This document shows positions 1-5,686 of a stretch of DNA of 7,130 nt, one piece after another (position 1 is the stretch's first letter; the number at the start of each line of letters is the position of its first letter). The translations under genes were made by a program, and so were the position numbers. Location of the stretch: contig MHJO01000019.1 of NCBI GenBank assembly GCA_001818015.1, positions 1,137 to 8,266 of the forward strand, read 5' to 3'. Below the pieces are notes generated by a model, which worked only from the letters and a program-made list of their open reading frames with translations, had not been told where the DNA came from and searched no databases. Source of the stretch: Candidatus Harrisonbacteria bacterium RIFOXYD1_FULL_40_9 (GTDB lineage Bacteria; Patescibacteriota; Minisyncoccia; UBA6257; XYD1-FULL-40-9).

Positions 1-1400
1 GAGGCAAAATCAAGCAATGCAGTAATGTTTTCTTTGCGCTCTTCTCCGTTTGGAAAGTTATTATCGAGGTATTCGAAATAGCGTGAATGTTCAAGAAAGA
101 ATCCAAGAATATCAAGCGTGTTCCGATCTTTAAGTGAGGGGAGATTTATAACAAGATCAGTGCGAATTGCTTTTACGAAAGTCTTTTCTATGCGCTCTTT
201 GCTTACCGAGTCATTGGGGTTCATAGCAAATCGAAGCCCCGCGAGCACGTCTTTGATTTCTTTTCTTTCATAGAATGTAAGTCCTCCAAAAATTTCGTAA
301 GGAATATTGCGCTCAATAAGTACTTGTTCGATTGCTCTTGATTGAGCATTGGTTCTGTAGAGAATTGCGGTTATTTCTTCTTGATTTCTCTTTATGTGAC
401 TTATTTCTTCGGCGATCCATTCTGCCTCTCCTCGATCATGAGATGCCTCTCCGACTGTAATAAGACCCCCCGCTATATTTCCTGTCCATAATTCCTTTTT
501 TAAACCCTGAGCTTTATTGAGTTCATTGTGCTTAATAAGGGAATTCGCGGCTTTGATAATGTTTTGTGTCGACCGATAATTTTCTTCAAGGAGTACTATT
601 TTGGTGCGAGGCCAATCTTTTGCAAAATTAAGGAAATTTTTAAAATCCGCATAACGAAAACTATATATTGCTTGATTATCGTCCCCTACTACACAGAGAT
701 TGTGGTGGGCTTCGGCAAGAAGCTTAATGAGCTCATATTGACTGTGATTTGTGTCTTGATACTCATCAACAAGAATATATTTAAATTTATTTGCATAGAG
801 ATTTCGAATCTCGTGATTGTTTTTGAGGAGCTTTACTACTTTTTCTATAAGATCATCAAAATCAAAAGCATTGTTGTGAAAAAGTGCTGACTCGTAGGTG
901 GAAAATGCACTATAAAGCATCTGAGATTCTTCGTCGCTTCCCACTTCAGGAGTATTGAGGGTATTTTTATATTTCGAAAATTCTCCAAGTAATTTTGAAG
1001 CTCCCCACGTCTCTTTGAATTCGGGTATTTTCTTAATGATTCGTTGCGCGAGTTTTTTGCTGTCATCTGAGTCAAAGATAATAAATTGATGAGTGCGTCC
1101 ATAATGATGTGCTTCTTTCCTTAAAACACGCGCTCCAAATGAATGAAATGTTCCCACAAAGGGCATGGAGTCTTCGCCTTTTGTGCCTATGAGTCGTGTG
1201 ACTCGCTCTTTCATTTCATGCGCGGCTTTATTAGTGAAGGTAATGGCAAGTATTTGAGAGGCAGGCACTCCGTCATGTAAGAGATGCGCAAGACGATTGG
1301 TAAGCGTTTTTGTTTTTCCCGAACCAGCGCCTGCAACAATAATAAGAGGTCCATCTTTGTGAAGCACCGCTTCTTCTTGTTGTTTATTGAGATTTTCCAT
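1..1400 (-). CDS. uvrD: UvrD/PcrA-family superfamily 1 DNA helicase, C-terminal part beyond the window edge
   Basis: ATP-dependent 3'-5' DNA helicase of the UvrD/PcrA/Rep group, acting in nucleotide-excision and mismatch repair and in clearing replication obstacles. Reading the minus strand from ATG 1400 gives 466 uninterrupted codons before the window edge. Visible SF1A motifs in order: Q motif region NKQQEEAV (residues 5-12), Walker A AGAGSGKT (23-30), motif Ia ITFTNKAAHEMKER (53-66), motif Ib TFHSF (84-88), Walker B DEYQD (212-216), motif III GDDNQAIYSFR (239-249) and motif IV ENYRST (273-278). Family members are usually 650-750 residues, so motifs V and VI and the C-terminus lie to the left of the window. 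Motif III reads DDNQA where DDDQS is commoner, a mild variant. No frameshift is seen. The gene is divergent from the LysM-M23 gene. The fold call is secure; UvrD versus PcrA versus Rep cannot be settled here. Confidence 0.96.
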   Translation of the reverse strand, partial: MENLNKQQEEAVLHKDGPLIIVAGAGSGKTKTLTNRLAHLLHDGVPASQILAITFTNKAAHEMKERVTRLIGTKGEDSMPFVGTFHSFGARVLRKEAHHYGRTHQFIIFDSDDSKKLAQRIIKKIPEFKETWGASKLLGEFSKYKNTLNTPEVGSDEESQMLYSAFSTYESALFHNNAFDFDDLIEKVVKLLKNNHEIRNLYANKFKYILVDEYQDTNHSQYELIKLLAEAHHNLCVVGDDNQAIYSFRYADFKNFLNFAKDWPRTKIVLLEENYRSTQNIIKAANSLIKHNELNKAQGLKKELWTGNIAGGLITVGEASHDRGEAEWIAEEISHIKRNQEEITAILYRTNAQSRAIEQVLIERNIPYEIFGGLTFYERKEIKDVLAGLRFAMNPNDSVSKERIEKTFVKAIRTDLVINLPSLKDRNTLDILGFFLEHSRYFEYLDNNFPNGEERKENITALLDFA

Positions 1401-1410
1401 TATGTGTGGT

Positions 1411-1426
1411 ATTATACTATATTATA
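1411..1426 (-). promoter_or_regulatory. Candidate -10 elements for the helicase gene (near-leaderless)
   Basis: On the minus strand two perfect TATAAT hexamers lie at 1426-1421 and 1416-1411, 20 and 10 nt upstream of the ATG at 1400. Neither has a convincing -35 box at 16-18 bp. Transcription from them would give a leader of only about 4-14 nt, and no Shine-Dalgarno sequence is seen in it, which would suit leaderless or near-leaderless translation. This is inferred from hexamer matches only. Confidence 0.4.
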
Positions 1427-1481
1427 GGCCTTAGAAACTGATTGTTGTGAAGGATAGATATGAAATGAATTAAGGTCTTTT

Positions 1482-2585
1482 ATTATTATAAAGAGCCCTA
1501 CTATTAGTACTCTTTCTACAATAAAAAAACGATTTATTCGAAGATTAAAGAGGAACTACCCCGACTCTTTGTTTGTATTTTGCGCAGTATTTATTGTTGC
1601 ATTTCTTATGGGCGTAGGTAATGTAGTCCCTGCTCAATTTCTTACCGCATCTTTTATTGAAGATGAAGAACTGAGGACATTAGGCGGACCTAATGACAAA
1701 AATGAAGAGTGGCAGTTGCATTATAGCGAAGGTGGACAAGATATGCTTGTGGCTCAATCCCCTGCAGTGGTTGATGGCATTGCTCTTTCTCATGCAATTC
1801 AATACGGTACATTCTATGAATCAATCATAAGCGCACCTAACCCCCTAAGCGGCGTCATTCCGAGTAGGAATGGGCTCATGCTTTATAAGATCAAGCAAGG
1901 CGACACCATTTCTTCGCTGAGCGCTCAATTTGGAATTTCTCTAAATACGATAATGTGGGCAAATCAGGGCGTGAGCAAGTCATCGTTGCGGCCTGGTCAA
2001 GAAATCGTTATTTTGCCTGTTACGGGGGTACTTCATCGGGTAGTCGCAGGCGAAAGCTTTGAATCTATTGCAAACCTTTATTCTGTAAATCTTGAAGAGT
2101 TGCGTACGACAAATGGGAATTCTGAAGCCGCACTTCTTTTAGGAGAAAAAATTGTTATTCCTCAAGGCAAGCCTCTTACTGGGAAAAAGACGGCGCTTAA
2201 TGTACGCGAAGATTTACTCTCACTTCCAGGCTATTTTCGTATTCCCACTACTGGCTGGAATTGGGGCCAAACTCATTCATATAATGCCGTTGATATCGCG
2301 AATCAATGCGGAACTCCTATTTATGCGGCTGCGGATGGACTTGTGGTGGAGGCTTATGCTTCTGGCCTTAATGCAGGATACGGGCATTTCATTAAGCTTG
2401 AGCATCCGAATGACACAGCAACCCTTTACGCTCATCTTGAGAAGTTGTCTGTAGAAACAGGAGATCTTGTAAAACAAGGTCAATTAATCGGCACTATTGG
2501 CAATACGGGGAATACTCATGGCCCTACGGGATGCCACCTTCATTTTGAAGTATATGGGGCAAAAAACCCATTTGCAAAGTACTAA
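1482..2585 (+). CDS. Secreted or membrane-anchored LysM-LysM-M23 peptidase
   Basis: Predicted zinc endopeptidase (peptidase family M23) that cleaves peptidoglycan cross-bridges outside the cytoplasmic membrane, held to the wall by LysM domains. Counting from the TTG at 1569 (338 residues): hydrophobic membrane or signal segment 2-20, LysM repeats about 105-149 (YKIKQGDTISSL start) and 155-198 (HRVVAGESFESIA start), then an M23 domain about 220-335. Zinc ligands H236 and D242 (HSYNAVD) and H325 (HLHFE), and catalytic H289 (YAHL), are all present. C247 and C322 could form a disulfide. The start is uncertain. The frame is open back to the stop at 1461, and codons 1524-1568 encode a basic stretch (KKRFIRRLKRNYPD) that is an ideal cytoplasmic flank for the membrane helix. 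No ATG, GTG or TTG precedes it, but ATT codons at 1482 and 1485 follow AAGG (1472-1475) by 6-9 nt, so I place the start at 1482; 1569 is the conventional alternative. Confidence 0.9.
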   Translation: MIIKSPTISTLSTIKKRFIRRLKRNYPDSLFVFCAVFIVAFLMGVGNVVPAQFLTASFIEDEELRTLGGPNDKNEEWQLHYSEGGQDMLVAQSPAVVDGIALSHAIQYGTFYESIISAPNPLSGVIPSRNGLMLYKIKQGDTISSLSAQFGISLNTIMWANQGVSKSSLRPGQEIVILPVTGVLHRVVAGESFESIANLYSVNLEELRTTNGNSEAALLLGEKIVIPQGKPLTGKKTALNVREDLLSLPGYFRIPTTGWNWGQTHSYNAVDIANQCGTPIYAAADGLVVEAYASGLNAGYGHFIKLEHPNDTATLYAHLEKLSVETGDLVKQGQLIGTIGNTGNTHGPTGCHLHFEVYGAKNPFAKY

Positions 2586-2592
2586 AAACAAC

Positions 2593-2625
2593 TTATCAAC
2601 GGGTTATCCACAGCCCTGTGCATAA
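2593..2625. promoter_or_regulatory. Inverted pair of DnaA-box-like 9-mers plus a degenerate third
   Basis: TTATCCACA (2604-2612) is a perfect match to the DnaA box consensus TTATNCACA. TGTGCATAA (2617-2625) is the reverse complement of a second perfect match, TTATGCACA, four bases away. TTATCAACG (2593-2601) matches 7 of 9. Together the two good boxes form an imperfect palindrome with 10-bp arms (9 of 10 paired) around CC. The site lies between the convergent ends of the M23 and yifB genes. It could bind DnaA, or the palindrome could simply act at the RNA level between two gene ends, although no U-tract follows on either strand. Confidence 0.5.
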
Positions 2626-2636
2626 TTCAATTCTTC

Positions 2637-3521
2637 TCACGCATTAAGGAAGTTCTTTGTCTTGTATTGAAATGCTTCCGCGAGGTGATTTTCTTCTACG
2701 GTTTCTGATTTTTCGAGATCCGCGATGGTTTGGGCAATTTTCATAATTCTAAAATAAGCACGGGCGGACATATTTGAATGAGAGAAGAGTTTCTCGCCAA
2801 GATTTTTTGCATGCGGAGAAAGTTTTATAAGAGCTTCTATGTGCCTTGATGAAAGTTCGGAATTGGTAAGTGCTTTAATTGACGCACGATTGAAACGATC
2901 TTTCTGTAATGTTCGTGCTTGTGTGATTTGCTTTTTGAGTGTTTCTCGTAGGGTGTGATCCCCTTTCTTTATGAGATCATCTTTGTTGAGTCGTGGAACA
3001 TTGATATGGAGGTCAATTCGATCAAGAAGTGGCCCAGAGATTTTTCTTTGATAGCGCGCAACTTCAAATGCTCCGCAAGTGCATTCCTTCACGGTATCTC
3101 CGAAATAACCACACGGACATGGATTCATTGCTCCAATAAGACTAAATCGTGCGGGGAATGTAAGAGTGCCTTTTGCGCGTGCAATGTGTACGGTTCCATT
3201 TTCAAGAGGTTGTCGTAATGCCTCAAGAAGATCTCGTCTAAATTCTGGCATTTCATCAAGAAATAAGAGCCCTGAATGAGCAAGACTTACTTCTCCGGGT
3301 CGAGGATTTTGCCCTCCACCAATAACTGACACGGACGATGCTGTATGATGAGGCGAACGAAAGGGCCTTTCTTGGATAATATGATTATGGGGAAGGAGTC
3401 CTGCAGCGCTATAAATTTGGGTAACAGTAATGCTTTCTTCTGTGTCGAGTGGAGGAAGTATGGAAAGCAATGATTGTGCGAGCATTGTCTTTCCTGAGCC
3501 GGGAGGGCCGATCATAAGCAT
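2637..3521 (-). CDS. 5'-truncated YifB/ComM family Mg-chelatase-like AAA+ ATPase
   Basis: YifB/ComM proteins are hexameric AAA+ ATPases; ComM is a helicase promoting branch migration during natural transformation. Visible here: Walker A GPPGSGKT (residues 5-12), the family signature RPFRSPHHTAS (52-62), Walker B LLFLDE (85-90), LTFPARF (120-126), the paired cysteines NPCPCG and CTCG (C135, C137, C147, C149), the GPLLDRID box (163-170), and the C-terminal SARAYFRIMKIAQTIADL helix region (252-269). Full-length family members are about 500 residues; the first 200 or so (the ChlI, S5-fold domain) and the linker up to GGHN are missing. The frame stays open upstream to the stop at 3618-3620, but of those codons only the HN just before Met1 resembles the family. 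The product would keep nucleotide-binding motifs but lack the N-terminal domain, so it is most likely a remnant. The stop is TGA. Confidence 0.9.
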   Translation of the reverse strand: MLMIGPPGSGKTMLAQSLLSILPPLDTEESITVTQIYSAAGLLPHNHIIQERPFRSPHHTASSVSVIGGGQNPRPGEVSLAHSGLLFLDEMPEFRRDLLEALRQPLENGTVHIARAKGTLTFPARFSLIGAMNPCPCGYFGDTVKECTCGAFEVARYQRKISGPLLDRIDLHINVPRLNKDDLIKKGDHTLRETLKKQITQARTLQKDRFNRASIKALTNSELSSRHIEALIKLSPHAKNLGEKLFSHSNMSARAYFRIMKIAQTIADLEKSETVEENHLAEAFQYKTKNFLNA

Positions 3522-3628
3522 GTTATGAACGCAATAAGAGCTTATTCTTTTGAAATAAAGTTCGATCTTAAACGACCATCCGAAATCTCTATAAGGTAAA
3601 TAAAATAATGGGAAAAGTCATCAGAATT

Positions 3629-3637
3629 TGGTATAAT
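3629..3637 (+). promoter_or_regulatory. Extended -10 promoter of the small-gene operon
   Basis: TGGTATAAT is a perfect extended -10 (TGn followed by TATAAT). The hexamer 17 bp upstream (TGGGAA, 3609-3614) is a poor -35 box, which is tolerated with an extended -10. Predicted start of transcription is near 3644, a few bases before ATG 3650. The site sits just inside the accessory side of the yifB junction. Confidence 0.6.
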
Positions 3638-3649
3638 AAAAGTATAAAT

Positions 3650-3721
3650 ATGAATTATGAGGCCATGTTGTTGGGCCTCTTTCTTTTTTTCAAGGTCGGG
3701 ATTAACAAGGATAAGTTATAA
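3650..3721 (+). CDS. Possible 23-residue leader peptide
   Basis: A short open frame beginning MNYEAMLLGLFLFFK, hydrophobic in the middle, whose codons run through the terminator-like hairpin and whose stop lies 4 nt before ATG 3726. It has no clear Shine-Dalgarno sequence but would lie almost at the 5' end of the transcript. Translation through it would unfold the hairpin, as in leader-peptide attenuation. The alternative is that it is not translated and is a chance frame. Confidence 0.25.
   Translation: MNYEAMLLGLFLFFKVGINKDKL
3659..3690 (+). terminator. Intrinsic-terminator-like hairpin in the operon leader
   Basis: GAGGCC (3659-3664) pairs perfectly with GGCCTC (3674-3679) across a 9-nt loop and is followed by TTTCTTTTTTT (3680-3690). 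It functions only in the plus direction. No plus-strand gene ends just before it, since yifB is on the other strand, so it would act about 45 nt after the predicted transcription start. It is therefore either an attenuator of the downstream operon or the end of a very short RNA. Confidence 0.65.
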
Positions 3722-3725
3722 AAAC

Positions 3726-4070
3726 ATGGACGAAGAAAATCAAAATTATGACGAGGATGATCTCAGGTTTATGGGAATGCTGAATGATATTAAGGAGTTG
3801 GAAGCAAAGGGATATACTCATGAAAAAATTGGAGCGATTCTGCGTGGAGAGGATGAAACTGATAAGGAAGAACTACTTAGGAAAGAGTTAGTCAGCTTAG
3901 TAAGGGATGATGACTATTCTCGGAGGCGAGCTGGTGTAGATGAAGCAGGAGGGAATTATTTTCAGGATCGAATGGCACAATTATTAGAAGCTCGACAAAA
4001 AAGAGAACATAGTCAATTAAAGGCAGTGAAGAATTTTCTTAAGGAAACTACGCAACAAGAAAGCGTATAA
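3726..4070 (+). CDS. Small acidic protein with a helix-turn-helix-like segment, function unknown
   Basis: I do not recognise this 114-residue protein. It is highly charged and cytoplasmic-looking: an acidic N-terminus (residues 2-12), then an IKELEAKGYTHEKIGAILRG segment (22-41) that resembles the helix-turn-helix of many DNA-binding proteins (GY-x3-IG-x2-L pattern), then a basic and coiled tail rich in E, R and K. The start is placed at ATG 3726 because the acidic protein begins there. An in-frame ATG at 3657 would add an implausible segment (MRPCCWASFFFSRSG) encoded by the terminator hairpin. AAGG at 3707-3710 is a distant Shine-Dalgarno candidate. It is the first of four closely spaced genes. 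A regulatory or DNA-binding role is a weak inference. Confidence 0.7.
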   Translation: MDEENQNYDEDDLRFMGMLNDIKELEAKGYTHEKIGAILRGEDETDKEELLRKELVSLVRDDDYSRRRAGVDEAGGNYFQDRMAQLLEARQKREHSQLKAVKNFLKETTQQESV

Positions 4071-4104
4071 AATGGTCGCTAATTATTAATAAATTATTTC
4101 AAAT

Positions 4105-4347
4105 ATGGTTCCAGGTAAAATTACAGCTCGTATATCAACAATGGGCATTAAGGCTGTTACAAACACTCAGGGATACGGCAAGGCTGATCCTAGCGGTACT
4201 GTCTATACAGAATACTTGAATGACACAACTACAAGCAGATTAAGGCAGTTTATAGATCGTGCAGCTGCAGCTCTTAGCGTTTCTAAGGATAAGCTATTAA
4301 TTGAAGATCAAAGAGGTCAAAAACAATTAGGAGGAAGCATTGCATGA
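4105..4347 (+). CDS. Small protein of unknown function
   Basis: An 80-residue protein without membrane segments or a motif I can name. The first half is rich in T, G and S and looks like beta strands (KITARISTMGIKAVTNTQGY). The second half (about 44-70) looks helical (TSRLRQFIDRAAAALSVSKD). It follows the previous gene by 34 nt, and its last codons overlap the next start as ATGA, so translation of the two is probably coupled. No Shine-Dalgarno sequence precedes ATG 4105; the second in-frame ATG at 4141 is the alternative start. Confidence 0.65.
   Translation: MVPGKITARISTMGIKAVTNTQGYGKADPSGTVYTEYLNDTTTSRLRQFIDRAAAALSVSKDKLLIEDQRGQKQLGGSIA
4329..4334 (+). promoter_or_regulatory. Strong Shine-Dalgarno site for the gene at 4344
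   Basis: AGGAGG lies inside the end of the preceding gene, 9 nt before ATG 4344. It is the only full-strength ribosome binding site in the operon and supports both the start choice and the 4-nt ATGA overlap. Confidence 0.75.
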
Positions 4348-4637
4348 CGAAAAGAAGCGTAAATGAAGTTGTGCGTAATATAGCTCTAGCTTATACAGAG
4401 GATCAACCTGCGTATTCGTTGGATTCGTTGATCTGCATATTAAATTCTCCTCGTTTAGCTGGATTCGATGATAAGATGAAAAAACCATCGCTCAGTATGG
4501 ATGATTTGCAGAAGATACTCCCTAATATATGGCCTAAGGTTATCACCAGTGAAGAATGGGAGAAAAGTGCAGAGGCCTTAGAAAAAATTGAACAAAGCAA
4601 TGAAACCAAATCTTTCCTCATCAAAATTGAATACTAA
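4344..4637 (+). CDS. Small helical protein of unknown function
   Basis: 97 residues, soluble, mostly helical by composition, no cysteine-rich or nucleotide-binding motif. It opens with MTKRSVNEVVRNIALAYTED and ends in a helix (EEWEKSAEALEKIEQS). The start overlaps the upstream stop by 4 nt and has a strong Shine-Dalgarno site. The 3' end overlaps the next gene by 38 nt if that gene starts at 4600, or by 50 nt if it starts at the TTG 4588. Such tight packing of short genes is typical of phage and plasmid modules. Function not recognised. Confidence 0.65.
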   Translation: MTKRSVNEVVRNIALAYTEDQPAYSLDSLICILNSPRLAGFDDKMKKPSLSMDDLQKILPNIWPKVITSEEWEKSAEALEKIEQSNETKSFLIKIEY

Positions 4638-4974
4638 AGATGTGATAGTGATCCTCTCTTCTCTCTTAGAAAAGAAAGAGTTTATTAAACCAGCTAAATA
4701 TCCAAACTTCTCACAGAAGGAGGCAAGGCTTTTAGTAGATTTAATATTTTTTAAGCCAAAAGATCTACTATGGAGATTTATACTAGAAGAAGCCTTTGGG
4801 GATAGTTCCTTTGGTAGGATGGCTTTTAATGGCCCAAGTGTTAGAAAGGTTAAGTTTTTACATCACTTAATTGAGACTCGCTTTAATGGGGCCGCAGCAG
4901 CTAGATTAGCTGGATTTTGTCATCCAAAACAAGCAGCTTATAGATTAAGAAAGGAGTTAGCTTGCTCTTTATGA
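4600..4974 (+). CDS. Small protein with C-terminal HTH-like segment resembling phage terminase small subunits
   Basis: 124 residues from ATG 4600; a TTG at 4588 with AGAGG (4571-4575) 12 nt upstream is an alternative start. The C-terminal segment FNGAAAARLAGFCHPKQAAY (95-114), followed by RLRKEL, has the spacing of the N-terminal helix-turn-helix of terminase small subunits (NGTQAAIRAGYSxKTA and similar), but here it is at the C-terminus. The N-terminal part (KDVIVILSSLLEKKEF, then FSQKEARLLVDLIF) is helical and unassigned. No terminase large subunit is in the window, so the phage link rests on one motif. It is the last gene of the operon and converges on the membrane-protein gene 8 bp away. 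Confidence 0.65.
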   Translation: MKPNLSSSKLNTKDVIVILSSLLEKKEFIKPAKYPNFSQKEARLLVDLIFFKPKDLLWRFILEEAFGDSSFGRMAFNGPSVRKVKFLHHLIETRFNGAAAARLAGFCHPKQAAYRLRKELACSL

Positions 4975-4982
4975 GCTTCTGT

Positions 4983-5378
4983 CTATAAAGCACTAATTAA
5001 ATTGCCGATTGCGATTAAATATATAATTCCAAGAAATATTATATTTATGAAAGTCTGACCAAACTTCTTGTTAAACTTTTTTTGAGCTTCTTCTAATTTC
5101 TTTATTGCTTCTGCTTCATCTGGTTCCTCTTCTTTTTTCAAAACTTCTTCCGTAATTATTTTTCTAATACGCTTAAATTCGTAATCCAGAGCAAGGTTAG
5201 TTTGCTGAGTATCATGTCCCCATACAATAAAACCTGTTTGTATGCTCAAGTATATTAAGACAAGCAAAGACAGGATTATCGTTTCTGAGGACGATGATGC
5301 AGAGTCGAAAATCGCTATTGCAAATCCAAGGGTTATTAAATTAACAATAATTGTCCAAGTATATTTTAGGTATTTCAT
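4983..5378 (-). CDS. Small membrane protein with three predicted helices and a charged coil
   Basis: 131 residues, not assigned to a family. Predicted membrane helices at about 8-24 (TWTIIVNLITLGFAIAI), 33-53 (TIILSLLVLIYLSIQTGFIVW) and 109-131 at the C-terminus. Between helices 2 and 3 lies a highly charged segment (67-106) rich in K and E (EEVLKKEEEPDEAEAIKKLE), probably a coiled coil on the cytoplasmic side. ATG 5378 lies 3 nt after the stop of the upstream gene, so the two are probably translated from one mRNA. The architecture resembles accessory membrane proteins of mobile elements and some defence loci, but nothing specific identifies it. Confidence 0.75.
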   Translation of the reverse strand: MKYLKYTWTIIVNLITLGFAIAIFDSASSSSETIILSLLVLIYLSIQTGFIVWGHDTQQTNLALDYEFKRIRKIITEEVLKKEEEPDEAEAIKKLEEAQKKFNKKFGQTFINIIFLGIIYLIAIGNLISAL

Positions 5379-5381
5379 AAT

Positions 5382-5633
5382 TTACTTTTTCCACTGATTA
5401 TAAACTTCCCAGGTTACTGCGTATTTTTCTCTGCATTTATTTCTACAACTGTAATATTCGTCTGCTCTATCATCAAGACGAAAGCCCCCACCACAACTGG
5501 CTATACAAGCATCAAGTTTAATCATCTTCTCTTCTCTTTTTGAGATATAGCTCCAAGTGATTAGCCCGACAATAAAAAGAAGCGTAGCCAGTATTATAGA
5601 GATTTTTCTTAATCCTAAATTCCTGAAGCTCAT
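5382..5633 (-). CDS. Small single-pass membrane protein with twin CX3C motif
   Basis: 83 residues. Basic N-terminus (R4, R9, K10), one membrane helix about 12-29 (SIILATLLFIVGLITWSY), then a short soluble domain with C43-x3-C47 and C63-x3-C67 separated by 15 residues. The paired CX3C spacing is that of helical hairpins joined by two disulfides, and N-in topology by the positive-inside rule would put the cysteines outside the membrane where they could be oxidised. I know of no bacterial family to which this clearly belongs. It is the first gene of a two-gene minus-strand unit with the three-helix membrane protein. The start ATG 5633 has no obvious Shine-Dalgarno sequence. Confidence 0.75.
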   Translation of the reverse strand: MSFRNLGLRKISIILATLLFIVGLITWSYISKREEKMIKLDACIASCGGGFRLDDRADEYYSCRNKCREKYAVTWEVYNQWKK

Positions 5634-5651
5634 GTATAAAGTTTACTTTAG

Positions 5652-5680
5652 TTGACCTTAAATAAAAAGCTCATTATTCT
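5652..5680 (+). promoter_or_regulatory. Sigma-70-type promoter of a possible small RNA
   Basis: TTGACC (5652-5657), a 17-bp spacer, and TATTCT (5675-5680). Five of six bases match the -35 consensus and four of six the -10. Transcription would start near 5687 and run right into the hairpins at 5685-5745. No open frame follows it directly. Confidence 0.5.
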
Positions 5681-5686
5681 CTATCT

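Larger units (their letters stand above)
3522..3725. other. Junction and leader region between truncated yifB and the accessory genes
   Basis: This 204-bp stretch replaces the expected 5' part of yifB. It holds the junction (about 3522-3540), an extended -10 promoter pointing right (3629-3637), a 23-codon open frame starting ATG 3650 and ending TAA 3719-3721, and a terminator-like hairpin (3659-3690). The ATG of the next gene lies 4 nt after that TAA. I see no recognisable gene in it. Confidence 0.6.

Noticed and set aside
528..1102. Plus-strand frame 528-890 and minus-strand frame 1102-845 as genes
   Set aside because: Both lie inside the helicase reading frame, which has continuous family motifs on both sides; their translations are low-complexity shadow products.
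2152..2483. Frames 2152-2454 (+) and 2483-2277 (-) as genes
   Set aside because: They overlap the M23 catalytic domain, whose zinc-ligand motifs prove the 1482-2585 frame is the coding one.
2637..2639. TGA recoded as glycine (Gracilibacteria/Absconditabacteria code)
   Set aside because: TGA ends yifB at the usual family length, ends the 4105 gene in an ATGA overlap and ends the 4600 gene; none of the recognised proteins has an internal TGA.
2955..3218. Plus-strand 87-codon frame
   Set aside because: It is antisense to the conserved cysteine and GPLLDRID region of yifB.
3657..3725. Longer start at ATG 3657 for the first operon gene
   Set aside because: It would translate the terminator hairpin and U-tract into an unlikely Cys/Phe-rich segment; ATG 3726 begins a uniformly acidic soluble protein.
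4403..4624. Minus-strand 73-codon frame
   Set aside because: It is antisense to the 4344-4637 gene, which has a strong ribosome binding site and overlapping neighbours.
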